Assembly: GCA_035610365.1 (NCBI GenBank)
Contig: CM069439.1
Span: 17,993,533-18,057,532 of the forward strand
Source: Aquatica leii
Lineage: Eukaryota > Arthropoda > Insecta > Coleoptera > Lampyridae
Direction of reading: 5' to 3'
DNA length: 64,000 bases
This document shows, one piece after another, positions 46,790 through 60,010 of this stretch. A program made the translations under genes and the position numbers. Within the stretch, counting starts at the first letter, position 1. Each line of letters starts with the position of its first letter. The notes under the pieces were generated by a model. That model did not search any database, was not told the origin of the DNA, and saw only the letters and a program-made list of their open reading frames with translations.

Positions 46790-46945
46790 AAAAGCTTTGC
46801 AAACAAATCAGGTCTATGCGGAACCGGTCTTATAGTTGATGGCATTGTTTGAATTGTAACTTTTAACAACACAAAAGTAACATTTAGCATGGCTTACTGG
46901 CTTGCATCATTTGTATAATTTTCTGTTTATAAAATATTTTCATGG
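46790..46945 (-). pseudogene. N-terminal fragment of a CACTGG-type transposon protein
   Basis: The minus strand encodes HAKCYFCVVKSYNSNN and, after a one-base shift, TMPSTIRPVPHRPDL. In the two CACTGG copies the same place reads CYFCMTSTVGFSSKSKH followed by PSALRPVPHNDTLPI. The shared CYFC and RPVPH spacing supports a diverged third member. It lies directly upstream of the Mutator-like remnant on the same strand. Confidence 0.5.
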
Positions 46946-47027
46946 CTGTCAGATGTATTGCATACTGCTTCTAGTTCTTCGTCGGTTAGAAATTGAGTTG
47001 CAATTGGTAAAAAAATTTCAAAACAAT

Positions 47028-47821
47028 ATCAATCGGATAATGTTATCATTTTATTAAAGAACGGGTCGGACGTATGCTACTACATAGAAAAAACATTGCT
47101 TATAGTAATCATAACTTTGATTTATGTTATCAATTTTCTTTTCAGGTTTGTAGTGTACATAAACAATATATATTTTGCATAAATTTTTTAGCTCAATTTT
47201 CACAATACGCTTGTGAAGTGAGTAAAAAATTTAATCATTGTACTCTACAAATGCATGCATATATAGTTTTATTTTTGCAGTGTTGTTTATTTATTTTATT
47301 GTATAAGTACTTTGACTGATTTACGTAACATTACCTTATTTAAACATCCATAAATAGGTTATCTTCGAGTTACTTAGTGTTCTTTGTGTACTTACATAGA
47401 AAGTATGTGCTGTTCTTAGAATAACAACTTAATTTAACTACGTCTTATGTGATAACATTATTTTGTATTTATGTTTAGTGTCAGCAAATTGCTGAGAAGC
47501 AATGTATAGTTCTTACAACAATTAAACATAACATTATTTTTATTAACGGTAGCAACAAATCATTTAATGCAACAGGTTCAATTTATTGGGGTCACAATTT
47601 TGATTTTTTTAATTGTTTTATTACAACTTTTATTTTGGGATTTTTTGCTTGTATTGATGCTATAATTTCACCTTCTAAATTAACAACCTGTTAATTAAAT
47701 TTACGCTGTGTGCATTGACTGCTTTCTAAACTACAAATTTTTTTTGAATATTGGATATTGTTATCATTCGGTTATTGTTATCAAAAACCCCTAATGTGAT
47801 TTTATTAAACGGCGGGCGCTG
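47028..47821 (+). mobile_element. MITE copy M2 (left end missing)
   Basis: It is collinear with M1 from CGGATAATGTTATC onward, with internal deletions, and ends GGCGGGCGCTG. The outer 25 bp on the left are gone. The TA expected after the right end is TG. Confidence 0.8.
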
Positions 47822-47823
47822 TG

Positions 47824-50617
47824 TTTATTAGAAATTTATTATTAATTAATTAGCACTATACGGTTACCGATATACAACTGAAAAATGGGGATTTTAATAC
47901 ATTTATTTGTTTCTATCTTTAATTTGATCTTTCTTTTATTTATTTTTATAATTCACAAAAGTAAAATTGTAATTAACTGAGCTCTATTAAGATGCTATAA
48001 TTTTTTACCTGTTTTGTCTTAATTTATTTTATAATTGGGTTGTTCTATAATTTTCAAAGAACAAACTTGCAAAAAATAATTTTTAGCGCATTTTATAAGT
48101 TTAATTTATTAACAACAAAAATTATTCAACTGTACACAACGAAGCTTTCTTTCGTCCTACGCTGTGTAACAATTTAAAGTAATAGTTTTGTAATACAAAA
48201 AGAATTTTAAAAAAGATACATATAAACATGTAAACAAATTTTTTAAAACTGTCGTAAAAGTTAAGTAAAAACATTGTCAGTTTTAACATTAAACCAATAT
48301 TAAAAAAACCAAAAACAAGTAACAAAAAAAAACGAAGAGGAAAATCGTTTTTATTTACTTTTAATGATTCTTTGACGGACATTTACACAAAAGCAGGAAA
48401 ACTCGGTTTTTCTCTAGACAAATAAAAGCTTCGTTTATAAAATTTAATTGAATTGTTTACGGTTTGTAATACATTCCTTATTAAATTAAGCCGTAAATTT
48501 CAATAAGGATATTTTATGTGTATAGATCAACTTTTATTTAAAGAGAATGTTGTAGTCTAGATAAATGACTTTCTTAGTGAAATAATTAAATCCACAGATC
48601 AAAATTGTATGCTTGAGAAAATGCAAATTGCGTAAACATCTTCAGGTTATACTTTTATTAAACTTTCGCTTGAGAAAATACAATATAGATGTATTTATTT
48701 TCTCTTCTTGTTATTAAATACAAAAGCCTCAAATAAAAAAAAATAAATTAATCTGTTTCTGATATACGAAATCAAATAATAGTACGGTGGTTTATCATTA
48801 AATACATAAAAAACATTTATTTATTATTTTATTTGAAAATGTAAATATTGAAAAGTTAAAGGACACGCAATTTTTATTTGCGGACAAACGTTATTAGAGG
48901 ATAAAACTGCTCCATAAAGTTGAGGGTGTGAAAGTAAAAGTTTATTCGATGTGTTTGGTAAAGTTTTTGGGGTTAACCACCTTCATAAATTTTAGACTTT
49001 TATTGTATTGCTAAATGCAACTGATTTTTTATACCGTCACAGAATGTAAAAAAAAGCAATTTAATTAATTGGTTTTGTTAGTATGCCGTTAAACCTAAAA
49101 GAACTGAATTAGTAGGTACCTAAATACCTGTGTGATTGCTTTTGAAAAAAAAAACTTAGTTATCAAATTAAACATAATTAATATTTAATAATAACATTAG
49201 TCCTGAAAAAAAATTTTTAATTACTTTAGTAAATGGTTTTCAAAAAATTTCTGACAGGTTAAACTAAATTGAACAATCATAAACTTTTATTTGAAAATCA
49301 TTATGTACAATTAAATATAATAAAAAAAAATTAAAATAAACCTTAAAAGCAAATAATATTAACTTTATAGTAACAAATAAAAATAAAAACGTAATTGGTT
49401 TTTAATTAATTTTTAACCTTGTTTTGTTGTTCTTGGAAGATGTAAGTTTAGTGATCAAAAAAGCGATTTAATTTGATAAAAAGAAATGTTTTAAGATAAC
49501 AATTGCTTTTTTTACAGAAATTTTAGATGGTTTTAACCTTGTTTTTTTATGTGATAGCTTAGAAAAATTTTACATTTATGTTATTTTTATCTTTATTTTG
49601 AAGTTTATTTTTTATTATTTGTGTTTAATAATAATTTTGTAAGAAATAATATTTGAGTTTTGTTGTTAACGTATTCGTGTAGCGAATCTTTTCTAAATCT
49701 TTTATTTTGTAATTTTAATTATTTTTAAAAAAATTGTCGATATTTTAATATTTAACGGAATTTATTGGTATTAAAAATTTGATTATTTCTTTAAATTCTT
49801 TTAATTTTAAATCAAATTTTGCTCAATAGTTTTTCATTAATTAGTTTTTTTCTTTGGTTTTCGTTTTGTAAGAAAAACAGATAAAAATTACTTTTGTCCA
49901 AGATCAATTAATAACTCAATTTTATTTATGTACTGCGTAAAACCGTAAAACATTAATTACACAATTAAATAACTGACTGATCAGTTTGTTATTAAAGAGG
50001 ATGATGTTAGCTCTTTAATCCAATTCAGCTTCATAGCGCAACCTGGAATTTTCATTTGCACGATGTCAATATCAGAAAAATTATCAATGTAATTTGCATT
50101 CAAACGCTCTAATAAACTAAGATTATGTAGCGCTTTAGAAATAATGACTGACAAGTCTACCTACTCTACTCAATTATCAAGCTGGAACAAAATAAAGAAA
50201 TTGCAGTAATTGCATTACGTACAATGTAGCAGAGATGCAAATTTGCCTGAATTTAGCTCTGTCAGCATAAGCAAAAAATTACTGTTAAAAGCTGTCATAA
50301 AGATACTCTTGAAAGCAGTTTAAATCAGTGTTACCAATTGTTGTGAAATTTTACAAAGTTTAGGAAATTTTATATAAAATCTAAAACAATATAAGTATCA
50401 TGCAGAATAAAATTTAAAATTGTAAAAGTTTCAAAAAGATAAAAAATGTTTAATTGCCGAGGCATTAGTAACCAATTAAATTACAATTTTAAAAGATTTA
50501 AAGTTACTTTCAGTAAAATATTATTATAATAATTTTTTATTTATAAATTTTTCAAGCAGTTTACAGCGCATATTTTATAGAGTCAAAAAGTAACATAAAA
50601 TTATCGGTTATGTACGT
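47824..50617. other. AT-rich stretch without recognisable gene
   Basis: Extremely A/T-rich, especially 49180-49960. No coding similarity, and no clear terminal repeats seen. Confidence 0.5.
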
Positions 50618-51639
50618 TTTCTGATTTTGATAACAATAACTGAAGCATAACAAAATCCGATGTTAAAAAATATGTTTATTGGTCAGAAAGGAGTAAATTC
50701 ACAAAAATGTCGATATAAAAATTTAAAAAATCTAAATTTTAAGCGAAATAAATCGATAATTACGGATCTGTAGCATTAAATAGTCTCTTAAGTTTATTGA
50801 GACCGTGATTTAAAAAAATCAAAAACAATATTATGATGTTAAATTTAGTTCTAAGAACTATACATTCCTTTCCAGAAATTTGCTGACACCAGAAATAAAA
50901 CTAAATACAAAATAATGTTATCACATAAAACGTAGTTAAATTAAGTTGTTATTTTTAAAGACTACACATTATTTCCAAATACATTAAAATACAAAGTAAC
51001 TCAAAGATTACGTATTTACAGATGCTTAAATGAGGTAGGTCAGTTAAAATTGAGTCAAAATACGTACTCGAATCAATAAATACAAAGCAAAAATAAAGCA
51101 AAGTATGCAAAACCGTTTTTAGTTAATCTAATTATCGGTACATAGTTAATTTTTAATTGCACAGCATCATTTGGCAGACTTATTTTTGACAACTTATCAT
51201 GTTGTTAAATGTCTCTTTATTGCATCAGCTATTTCAAAGTCTTAAATCAAAACTTATTGAACCAACTAAGATCAGTTAGTGAGTGGGTTGACGCTTGGTT
51301 ATGCTAATTCTGAACGGCACATCACACCGACGATAACTGATAATCAGACTAATAGACCATATTAATTTACAGAGAAAAATAGATCCGATACCACTTGAGC
51401 TTGCAAATAAACAAAAAAATGTTCTTTTTAATTGAATTCACATGTACCAAATAAACTTTGATTGGAAAATGTATAGACGTCAACCTGAGAAAAAAATTGA
51501 AAATATGAACAGAAATTGTGATTACTATAAACGACGTTTTTTCTATGTAATGGCATACGTTCGGTTCGTTTTTTAATAAATCCGTAACATTACCGGATTG
51601 ATAACATTATTCGTGATTCCAATAAGCGGTGTGCATGTG
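50618..51639 (-). mobile_element. MITE copy M3 (inverted)
   Basis: It matches M1 in reverse: ATAACAAAATCCGATGTTA near the left, ATGAGGTAGGTCAGT in the middle, and GTGATTCCAATAAGCGGTGT near the right end. The outermost 45 bp at its left are not recognisable. The right end is followed by TA (51640-51641). Confidence 0.8.
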
Positions 51640-52655
51640 TAAATAACATATCGATGTAGACAAACGATACATGCAAACATAAAATTTTTAACATCGTAGA
51701 CTAACAGAAATCATATTATACCGTGTCAATTTCAAAATTGTAAAATGTTTTACAAAAACGCATATATTAAAACATTGTAATAACTATACTAGGTGAGTCA
51801 ATAGTATGTGGACAAACATTTACTCATTAACAGGTGGGTTTACAAAATAATAAAAGCTTTATGGAATAACTTAAGATGCTTCTTATAATTATTTTTGATT
51901 TAACCCCTTGCTCCCACCATACAGAAATGCCACGTCATTTTGTTTTTTTAAATGGAACACTTCTTATATTATAATAGAGTTTACATTTTTACTTGTTACT
52001 TTATTATTACAGTTTTTCATTCTGGATATATCTGGTGTGGTTGTGTGTTTCGTTACCACCGATTTCAAGACGCAACTAACCAGTATATTCTAGGCTCTGA
52101 AGAAGACAACTGTGACAAAAGATGTTACGTGCATACATTTAAAAATGCACTACCCTGTATATTGATTAAATAAAAGTTACTTTTCCATTTTTTGGCGCCA
52201 TCTATCGAGCATCGTTGGTCCCTTCCGACTGAGTAAACAACAGGTGGTTATTTTTACTTTGACATCGTTCGCTACATAACCTGATGCCTGCGTAAATTAA
52301 AACTAATTTCTTAAAACATCCACGTGTTGTGACACGATGTATAATAAAAATATCTATAACTAATTAATTTATTCAACGCAGGGTAAGTGTTTTCTATTAT
52401 TTTTTTGATTAAATGTAATTTCCATGTCTTTTTATTAGCGCCTGGGTTTTCTTGTCTGTAGAAGTTTAAAATCTACGTTGGAAAAGTTCTAATAGGAAGC
52501 ATTGGACCTATGAACTCTCCGATACAAGGGCAGATACAATTGAATTTCTATTCGTAGGCAATTGAGGTTTAAATAATACCACCTTGTTAGTTAGAAAAAG
52601 CGAAAGTATGTCTAGAGATGCAAGAATGCATTAAGCTGTTATGTTAAAAGTATTC
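51640..52655. other. Stretch between MITE M3 and the R1-like element
   Basis: No known protein. Frames 51908-52093 and 51952-52173 are short and unassigned. The composition becomes less A/T-rich after 52180. Confidence 0.45.
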
Positions 52656-52659
52656 GGAT

Positions 52660-55000
52660 ATAGATTGTGAAACTCAGGAACACCTTCGACCGTCTCATAC
52701 ACCTATGCAAAGAAGTAACACCGGAATCTTTGACAGACTTAATGATCCAATGCTGCGATGCCAGCATGCCCCGACGCAAAGAAAACAAGCACAATGCAAC
52801 TGGGATCTACTGGTGAAACGACGACCTAGTAAATTTTAAAAGGGAATGCTAGCGCGCCAGAAGATCATCGGCGAGAGCCAATCAGAAAACCAACGACCGA
52901 TTACCCACAGAAAACCACCACTACAAGGAGTGTAGAAAGGAACTCCGCAGAGCCATATATGCCGCCAAGCAAACGGCATGGCTGGAGCTCTGCAAAAGCG
53001 TAGACCGTGACCCTTGGGGTAAGGGGTATAGGATAGCAACGAAAAGGTTGAGGAAAACACAGCCCGGTGCTCAACCCAACCAGCAGCAACTGCACACAAT
53101 AGTTAAAGAGTTATTCCCAGAGAAACCTTCAAGGAATACCTCCAAGCCTCCGATCGCATACCCCACATGCCCATTCACAGATGAGGAAATAATTGCCGCG
53201 GCCAAGAACTTATATAACAGAAGGGCCCCTGGCCCAGACGGCATTCCGGCAGAAGCTCTGGCGGAGATCGTTATTAACAGCCCTGCACCAATTGCCCAAC
53301 TAATGAATCACCTATTGCAAACACAAACATTCCCGGACATATGGAAAAAGGCCACGCTCGTTCTACTTGACAAAGGGAAAAGGACCTCTAATGAGGCTAT
53401 CTCCTACAGACCCCTATGTCTATTAAACACATTTGCCAAGATGTTCGAGCATCTTATACTTGAGAGACTAAGATTCAGCATCGATGCGTCAGGGGGGCTA
53501 TCTGAGCACCAATATGGATTCATGCGAGGCAAGTCCACCATGAGTGCCTTAGAAAGAGTTGACCGATGGGCCAGAACGACCCGAGCAGGCACCTGGAGAA
53601 CAAGAAGACTATGCGCCCTGACCACGCTAGATGTTAAAAATGCGTTCAATTCACTAGCGTGGCCAATCATTATAGAAGCCCTTAAGAGCAAGAAGGTAGA
53701 TACATATCTTGTGAACATTATAGAAAGCTGCCTGAAAAATAGGATTCTAATGATACAAGAGCCTGATGGCGTGGAATCTGTCCAGGTGACCTGCGGGGTC
53801 CCGCAAGGGTCAGTACTAAGGCCTTCCCTATGGAACATCACGTTTGCTGTCCTATTGAGGCTGGACTTGGGTTCATCGGCGCAAATAATCGCCTTTGCGG
53901 ATGATGTCGCACTCATGTTCAGTGCAAGATCCGAAGACGAGCTCACGATAACAACTAACACGGCGATAGCTCGGATCGACAGATGGCTCTCAGACCACGA
54001 GCTAGAACTGTCGCCAAACAAGACGGAAGCAATAGTCTTCTCAGGCAGACGCCATGTGGGCCCCATCACTTTTACCGTCCACAATCAGTCTGTCGTGCCA
54101 CAAAACCACGTCCGCTACCTTGGCGTCTATATAGACAAGTACTTAAACTACGGACACTATGTAAAGATGGCAGCCATCAAAGCTGCCAAAACGGCGGCGG
54201 CTATATCTATCATAATGCCAAACGTATACGGACCGAGTATGTCGAAGCGGTGTCTCGTATCATCGGTTGTAACATCAAGCATACTATATGCAGCGCCCAT
54301 ATGGGCTGGGGCCATGGAGATAGGAAAGTACCGGGGTATAATCCAAAAAATTAAGAGAAGAGTTTGCATTAAAATCATTATGTGTTATAGAACTATCGCC
54401 ACGGAAGCAGCACAATTTCTTGCCGGTACTATCTCATGGGACCTCCTAACTAAGGAAAGAGGCAGACTGAGGGAAGGCCTCGGTACCAGAAAAGAAGCTA
54501 GAAGAGAAACGCTCCAACACTGGCAGGCAAGATGGCAAACTGGCCTAAAGAGCAAATTGATCCGGCGCTTGATTCCCAACATTGTTCCGTGGCTAGAAAG
54601 AAACCACGGGAAATTAAATTACCACTTATCGCAAGCGTTAACAGGGCACGGCTGCTTTGCCAACTATCTGCACGGTATTTGAAAGAAAAGCGACCCATTC
54701 TGCATTTACTGTAGGGAGGTGGACGATGCGGAACACACGGTGTTTACCTGTCCACAGTGGACCAGCCTAAGGTACGACATGACACCGGAACTCTTAATCC
54801 CACAGATGCTGAGTTGCAGACAAAAATGGGAAAGCATAAACTCAACAATTGTTAGAATAATGGGCATGAAAGAAGCAGACTACCTTAGGCTGGAGAGAAA
54901 CGAAACTACCGCGGGCCAAGAGTAACAACGACTGGGATTCAGATGCTGTATTAAAGAGCATCAAAATACCAAGTACGTTATCCCACATAAAAGATTTTAA
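52660..55000 (+). mobile_element. R1-like non-LTR retrotransposon, 5'-truncated
   Basis: The copy holds the RT and C-terminal part of an R1-like element followed by about 75 bp of 3' untranslated sequence. Its endonuclease and first ORF are missing, as usual for 5'-truncated non-LTR insertions. The base composition is clearly less A/T-rich than the neighbourhood, and the frame is open for long distances, so it is probably one of the youngest insertions here. Exact ends are uncertain. Confidence 0.85.
52817..54925 (+). pseudogene. R1-like reverse transcriptase and zinc-knuckle C-terminus (two in-frame stops)
   Basis: A single frame runs from 52690 to 54925, broken only by TGA at 52814-52816 and TGA at 54680-54682. 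After the linker (ECRKELRRAIYAAKQTAW) follow RAPGPDGIPAEAL, YRPLCLLNTFAKMFEHLILE, YGFMRGKSTMSAL, TTLDVKNAFNSLAW (catalytic Asp, about 53630), VPQGSVLRPSLWNI and IIAFADDVALMF (catalytic FADD, 53894-53905). The thumb region has RYLGVYIDKYLNY and YRTIATEAAQFLAG, as in insect R1-type elements. After the second stop the frame continues with CIYCREVDDAEHTVFTC, an intact zinc knuckle. The enzyme makes cDNA at the nicked target. Confidence 0.92.
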
Positions 55001-58000
55001 TCTGACCATTAAGTAATCAACTATATGTTTGTGTTCTTCTCTATGTTTGTACCATTGACTTATACACAACTATATACAACAATTTTAAATACAAGTTTTT
55101 TATTATACTTTACTTTTATCATTGAGCACAGGACTATATACAATATTTTAAATACATGTACAAGCGTTTTATTATTATATTTTACCTACATTAATGAGTA
55201 CAGGACTGATTCCATCTAGCTAGCAAACCGGTAGAATAACTGGCGATGCAGCTATAGCCTCAGAGCGACCGACGAAAAAACATGATTGTGTTCCGATCGC
55301 TCTCTAGAACAGACTGAACCAGGAGGATATAGATTGCGTAGTGTATAAGTTTTGTCCCGGAACGCCCACTTTTCCATTCTGAGTGTTGGCTGTCATTTTT
55401 GTTTTCTTAACGTATTGGGTACTATTATTTTTCAAAGAAAAAAGATATTTTTGGCTACTGTGAGACGTATTATACATGATCATCTAGTGTGCGCGTCTAG
55501 TAAGACTTTCATTTCTAAATATTTATTTCATCTACGTTATAAATGTGTATATTAGTTTAGCTTTATATGTGAAACTCTCTGGAGTAAAAATTAATTTATA
55601 TTTTTGTGACTTAATTTGCTTTTCCCGTAATTGTGATACCGACTTGGGATATCGCCACGCTTTTGCCATATTGGAATGGTACATGTCAATTATATATCTT
55701 TTGCTAGAAATCATAACTGGGAGCACGTGCTAATGGGAATATTGGTTAATTATATCACTTTCAAAATTTAATTTGGGGATAAGTCCTCGTACTTTGTGTG
55801 ATATTCTAATAAACTTGAAAGCACACTTACAAGATGAATAGTGAAAATCACCCAGAAGCTTGACGCATTCGGTTCCGACGATTCATTGTTTGTCTAAAAG
55901 CAACTTACTTGTGACATCATTTTATATTTAATTTTTTAAAATACTTTTTATCGATTTTAGGGGACGATTCAAACATGCCAATAGGTATTAGTATGACTGA
56001 GAACAATTTCTTTACTTGCTAATAATTTGTATATTTGCCGAAGGTAAAATACGTGCGACGTAGATATAAGTATAATTACGGTTTTAATTTATCCTAAATG
56101 CGATTTGCTTTGAGTTGTGAATTCACTAGTATCGCATGCAATCGAGGTTTAACTCTTCGATTACGTAGTAATTTGTATTGTCATACTGTACTACGATAAC
56201 TTTATGTATGTTGTGTTGCTTACTTTCCAGGGCTTGTATCAACGTTATAACTGTGATCTTTATCGACGAACTCTTAATTGTTACTATATACGTAATTTTG
56301 TCAGTGTCATTTGTCATCAATGTCATTTCTTTTTCAGTATGGGGTAGAGTTAAACCGTATCTTCTATTATTGGTTTCTAACCATTTTGGCGCTTTTTTAA
56401 CTTATTGTAGGATTAGCACACCGAGACTTTTGATCCGCTTACTGAATCATACTGAACTAGACACCTGCATTTAAATTACGAGAAAATTTTTGTTACGCAT
56501 AAATTCAATATAATCACAAAAATAAAAACAAGCACTAATACATATACAAATCTAATTTTTTTTTAAGTGGAAACCGTAATAAATGTGTCAAGATCTTAGA
56601 GAAGTAATAACAGAAAATAAAAAACAAAATAGAGAACTAAGAGATAAAAGTGAATTATTAGTTTCTAATTATTATTTGTTTACAAAACTAGAATGTGCTA
56701 GTGAAACAGTAAACCTACGGTACAACTTACTGCAAATGTAAACTTAGCTTTATGTTCTGCTATCAATTAAAGCTCCGTCTATGTCTAAATTAAGTTTTAA
56801 GCACAACCAAATTGTTTTTTACAAATTTGTATAGTATACTTTTTTTAACGTTACCATTACAATTATTAGGGCTCTTTACTAAATTTCAAAAATAAAATTC
56901 TAATCTCATTTTGCTCAAAGCTATTTGTTTGAAATTTATAAGGTATCAAACCTGTTAATTGCTACCTGTAAAAAACGATCCTTACAGGTCAATACTTTCG
57001 CGACTAAACAGAAAAGGGCAGATTTGGTAGATACGAGATAAATTAAAAATAAACCAATATTTACTTTATACAAAACAATAGACAATGTATGTGAAAACAA
57101 TTCAAGCAACAAGAGCACGTAGTAACATTTGACGCAATCATCGGAGTGACGTTTTTGCATTATTGACGTAAACTAAAAGCACCGCACTTAAGAATTTACG
57201 ATTGCACATGAAGATTCTTATGCGACAATTTTTCATATTTTATAGAGAAAATATAGTTATTTTACTAATAAATTTATCAATATATTGAAAAAAATTTAAG
57301 AGTAATAAAAATAAAATAGTAACTTCTAAAATATTTATCTTTAAAGGTAGTAATTTCCTAAAAACGAATTACTCGACGGAATACTTCATTTGCGCTTGAT
57401 TTGTCATTATAATTGACTCCGCCTTGTCCTGATTGGTATTTGCTTAATTTACCTTTCGAAAGCAACAATCTTTGCGATTGCGCTTGAAATTGTACTGTAA
57501 TGAACTAAAGAACTGAGGCGTTGTATTCAAAATTGGAAGTATTTTACGCCTTAGTTTAAAAAAAAAATAAATAAAAAACATGTAATATATTTAGATAAAT
57601 TTAAAACTCGTACAATGATAATTCAATTTTAAATCGCGATTCAGTAAATTACAATTTTTTGATTTTTTCTGTTGTCAAGAAAAACACTTTTAAATCGATA
57701 AAAAATTTGTTTTGTTTTAAATTAATACGCTAAATGAAATGAGTAGTTACTCTCAAATCGAATAAAGAAAGTTCGTAGAATGAGTTAACAAACTTTTTAG
57801 CGACTCATCGTTATAGTCTGAGATCCGCCTGCACGATTTCTGCGTCCATCTGTTTTTTTAATTAAAATGCAATTTATTTCAGAGATATATAAAGAAAGAT
57901 TTCATTCTAGATTTCCGTGTGTACAATTGTTCTTTGATGTAGTCGTTTTTAACAATTTCCTGTCAGCGGTAGGGGAACACATGCTAGAAACAAATCATCG

Positions 58001-59330
58001 AATTTCGTTTAAAACTACGTTTTTAACTAATATTTATCGTTACTTTTATTAAAAAACTGGAGAATCTATTAAAAAATTTAAGAATTATTTTAATACTGTT
58101 GAAATTTTACCGGATATTGGAAAACTAGTTCTGTCAAACAGAAGCCAACATATAAAAGCAAAAAATTAGTTTATTCCAGTCTCTGAAAATGCCCAGTGCA
58201 ACGTGTGACAAAAACTCGACTTGTGAAGAATTGTACACACGAATTTAAACCGTTATTATATGAGGAATATGATTAAATTTAAATAGTGCCAAACGTAAAA
58301 AAAATTAATCAAGAATAAAACATTTTTATAAGATAGTTATTATTTTCAACTTTGGGACGAATTTAAAACATCTGCACAATGAATGCTAGATAACAATTTG
58401 CGCCTGTTTTATTAATTTTGAAAAAACTTTTGAGAAAATACAGTTACACGATGTTTATATGCCGTAGTTGTCGATTTTAATTAATCTAATAATAAAAAGA
58501 ATAATGCATTTAGACTAGCTCACAAAATTGATAAAATGAAAATAAACAAATTTAAAATATGAAACAATTTATATACAAATTTTAAATTTATTATAGGGTC
58601 ATAGAAATTCTATCAAACCTTTAAAATTTATTTTAATTTAAAATGAATGACATAAACATAAATTTTGAAGGTCGCATTACCTGATTTATTTGGATGACGT
58701 AATATTCTGTTTTTTAATGCGTATATGATTTTGATCTGATTGTTCCTTTCTTTGTAAAGATCAAATATCATAACTATATTAATTATAGACGTAGCGTATT
58801 AACAAGGATTCTAATTAGAAACGTACCTAAACCAAATTTGTATTCATAACGAAACGTATCGGAAAAATATTGAATTTGTAATACCAGGCTATCATCAACA
58901 AAGAAGAATCGTTGCGCCCAAGGAAAAAACTATAACGTAAACTGTAAAGGTCACACTATGTGGACGGAAACAAAAAACATCTCTTCAAAGTTCAGATTTT
59001 CTTAATCAAACAACGAACGCAAATCAACTTACAAATACGCACTAAGATTACGTTGTAAATTTAACAACAAAAGCAGATCCAACCACAATTTTTGGGTGCT
59101 GCTTGCGGCAGGACAAAAAAATGTCCGTTTTGCACCAAAGTGCAACCAAAAATAGTTTAAAAAAATGACTACAGATCATGCATGAGTATTGTGCATCGTC
59201 ATTGTAAAAAAAAACCTCTAACCATTGATGTAATATTGCAAAAAAATTGTCAAAATAAAAAAGAATTTAAAGCTAGAAATATATAAGAAAAAATAAGATA
59301 TTAGTGTAACTCTTGAATCTCTTTTGTAAG
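55001..59330. other. AT-rich stretch with one imperfect tandem repeat
   Basis: Two imperfect copies of a 60-70 bp unit (TTTTAAATACA, then TTTTATTAT-type sequence, then GAGCACAGGACT or GAGTACAGGACT) lie at about 55076-55134 and 55139-55206. Otherwise I see no gene; the short frames at 56178-56474 and 57867-58052 are unassigned. Confidence 0.5.
55076..55206. repeat. Imperfect tandem repeat, two units
   Basis: Both units share AATxTTTTAAATACA, a TTTTATTAT...TTTTAC core and GAG(C/T)ACAGGACT at the end. They directly follow the R1-like element and may belong to its 3' flank. Confidence 0.6.
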
Positions 59331-59344
59331 AGTATTCTGCTGTA

Positions 59345-60010
59345 ATATCCGATAAATTTGAAAGAATTTCCAGATTACAGTTCACTGGTACAAAGATTCA
59401 AAGTACTACTAATTTTTATAAAATCACGTCCGGTTCCGTACGCCCTACAACAAAATGGCGAAAAACAATTGGATTGGAAAAAATTATAGTAATTGAAAAA
59501 GAAGTACACTAATCTTGGGGAAGTAAAGATGGTAGAGTCAGCATTTGTGCACCATACAACGCTACGATAAATGAATACATTCAAGACCACCATTACCCGA
59601 TTCCCAGAACAGAAAATTTATTTAAAAAGCGGTAAACATTTTTGCACTATCGACATAAATAATGCGTATTTACACAAAAAGGTCGACGAACCAAACTCTT
59701 TTTACTTTTTACGACCGATTACACCTAGTCTTTAAAAAGCTTTGTGACTCCAAACTACATGTCAACAAACAGAAGTGCAATTCAAAACAAGTATAAAATA
59801 TTGAGGTCACCTGATTATATACTGATCAAAAAAAAAATAAGCGCCGTTATCAAATCTGTAAAACCAGAAAATGTCTTAGAACTACGTACATTTTTGCGAC
59901 TCGTCCACTATTACCAAAAATTTCTGCCAAATTTTTTATCATTTTATCCATTGTATCAGTTTCTTAGAAAGGAGACACCTTGCATTTGTTATGCCAGAAA
60001 CTACTAAACG
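59345..60010 (+). pseudogene. gypsy G reverse transcriptase lacking its catalytic centre
   Basis: Segments in order are EFPDYSSLVQ and IKSRPVPYALQ (about 59365-59450), VSICAPYNATINEYIQDHHY with PIPRTENLF (59540-59625), then HFCTIDINNAYLHKKVDEPN. After that the sequence jumps to KLCDSKLHVNKQKCNSKQV (about 59735-59795) and SAVIKSVKPENVLELRTFLR with LVHYYQKFLPNF (59845-59940). The region between YLHKKVDEPN and KLHVNKQKC, which should carry the YxDD box (about 200 bp), is missing. RNA-dependent DNA synthesis is thus impossible. Confidence 0.85.

Noticed and set aside
53404..54084. 226-codon minus-strand frame
   Set aside because: It lies wholly antisense to the R1-like RT, whose plus-strand frame has all expected motifs. 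The antisense chain resembles nothing.
55352..56474. Several 60-98 codon frames
   Set aside because: Random frames in A/T-rich DNA; no motif, and no similarity between strands or to neighbouring elements.
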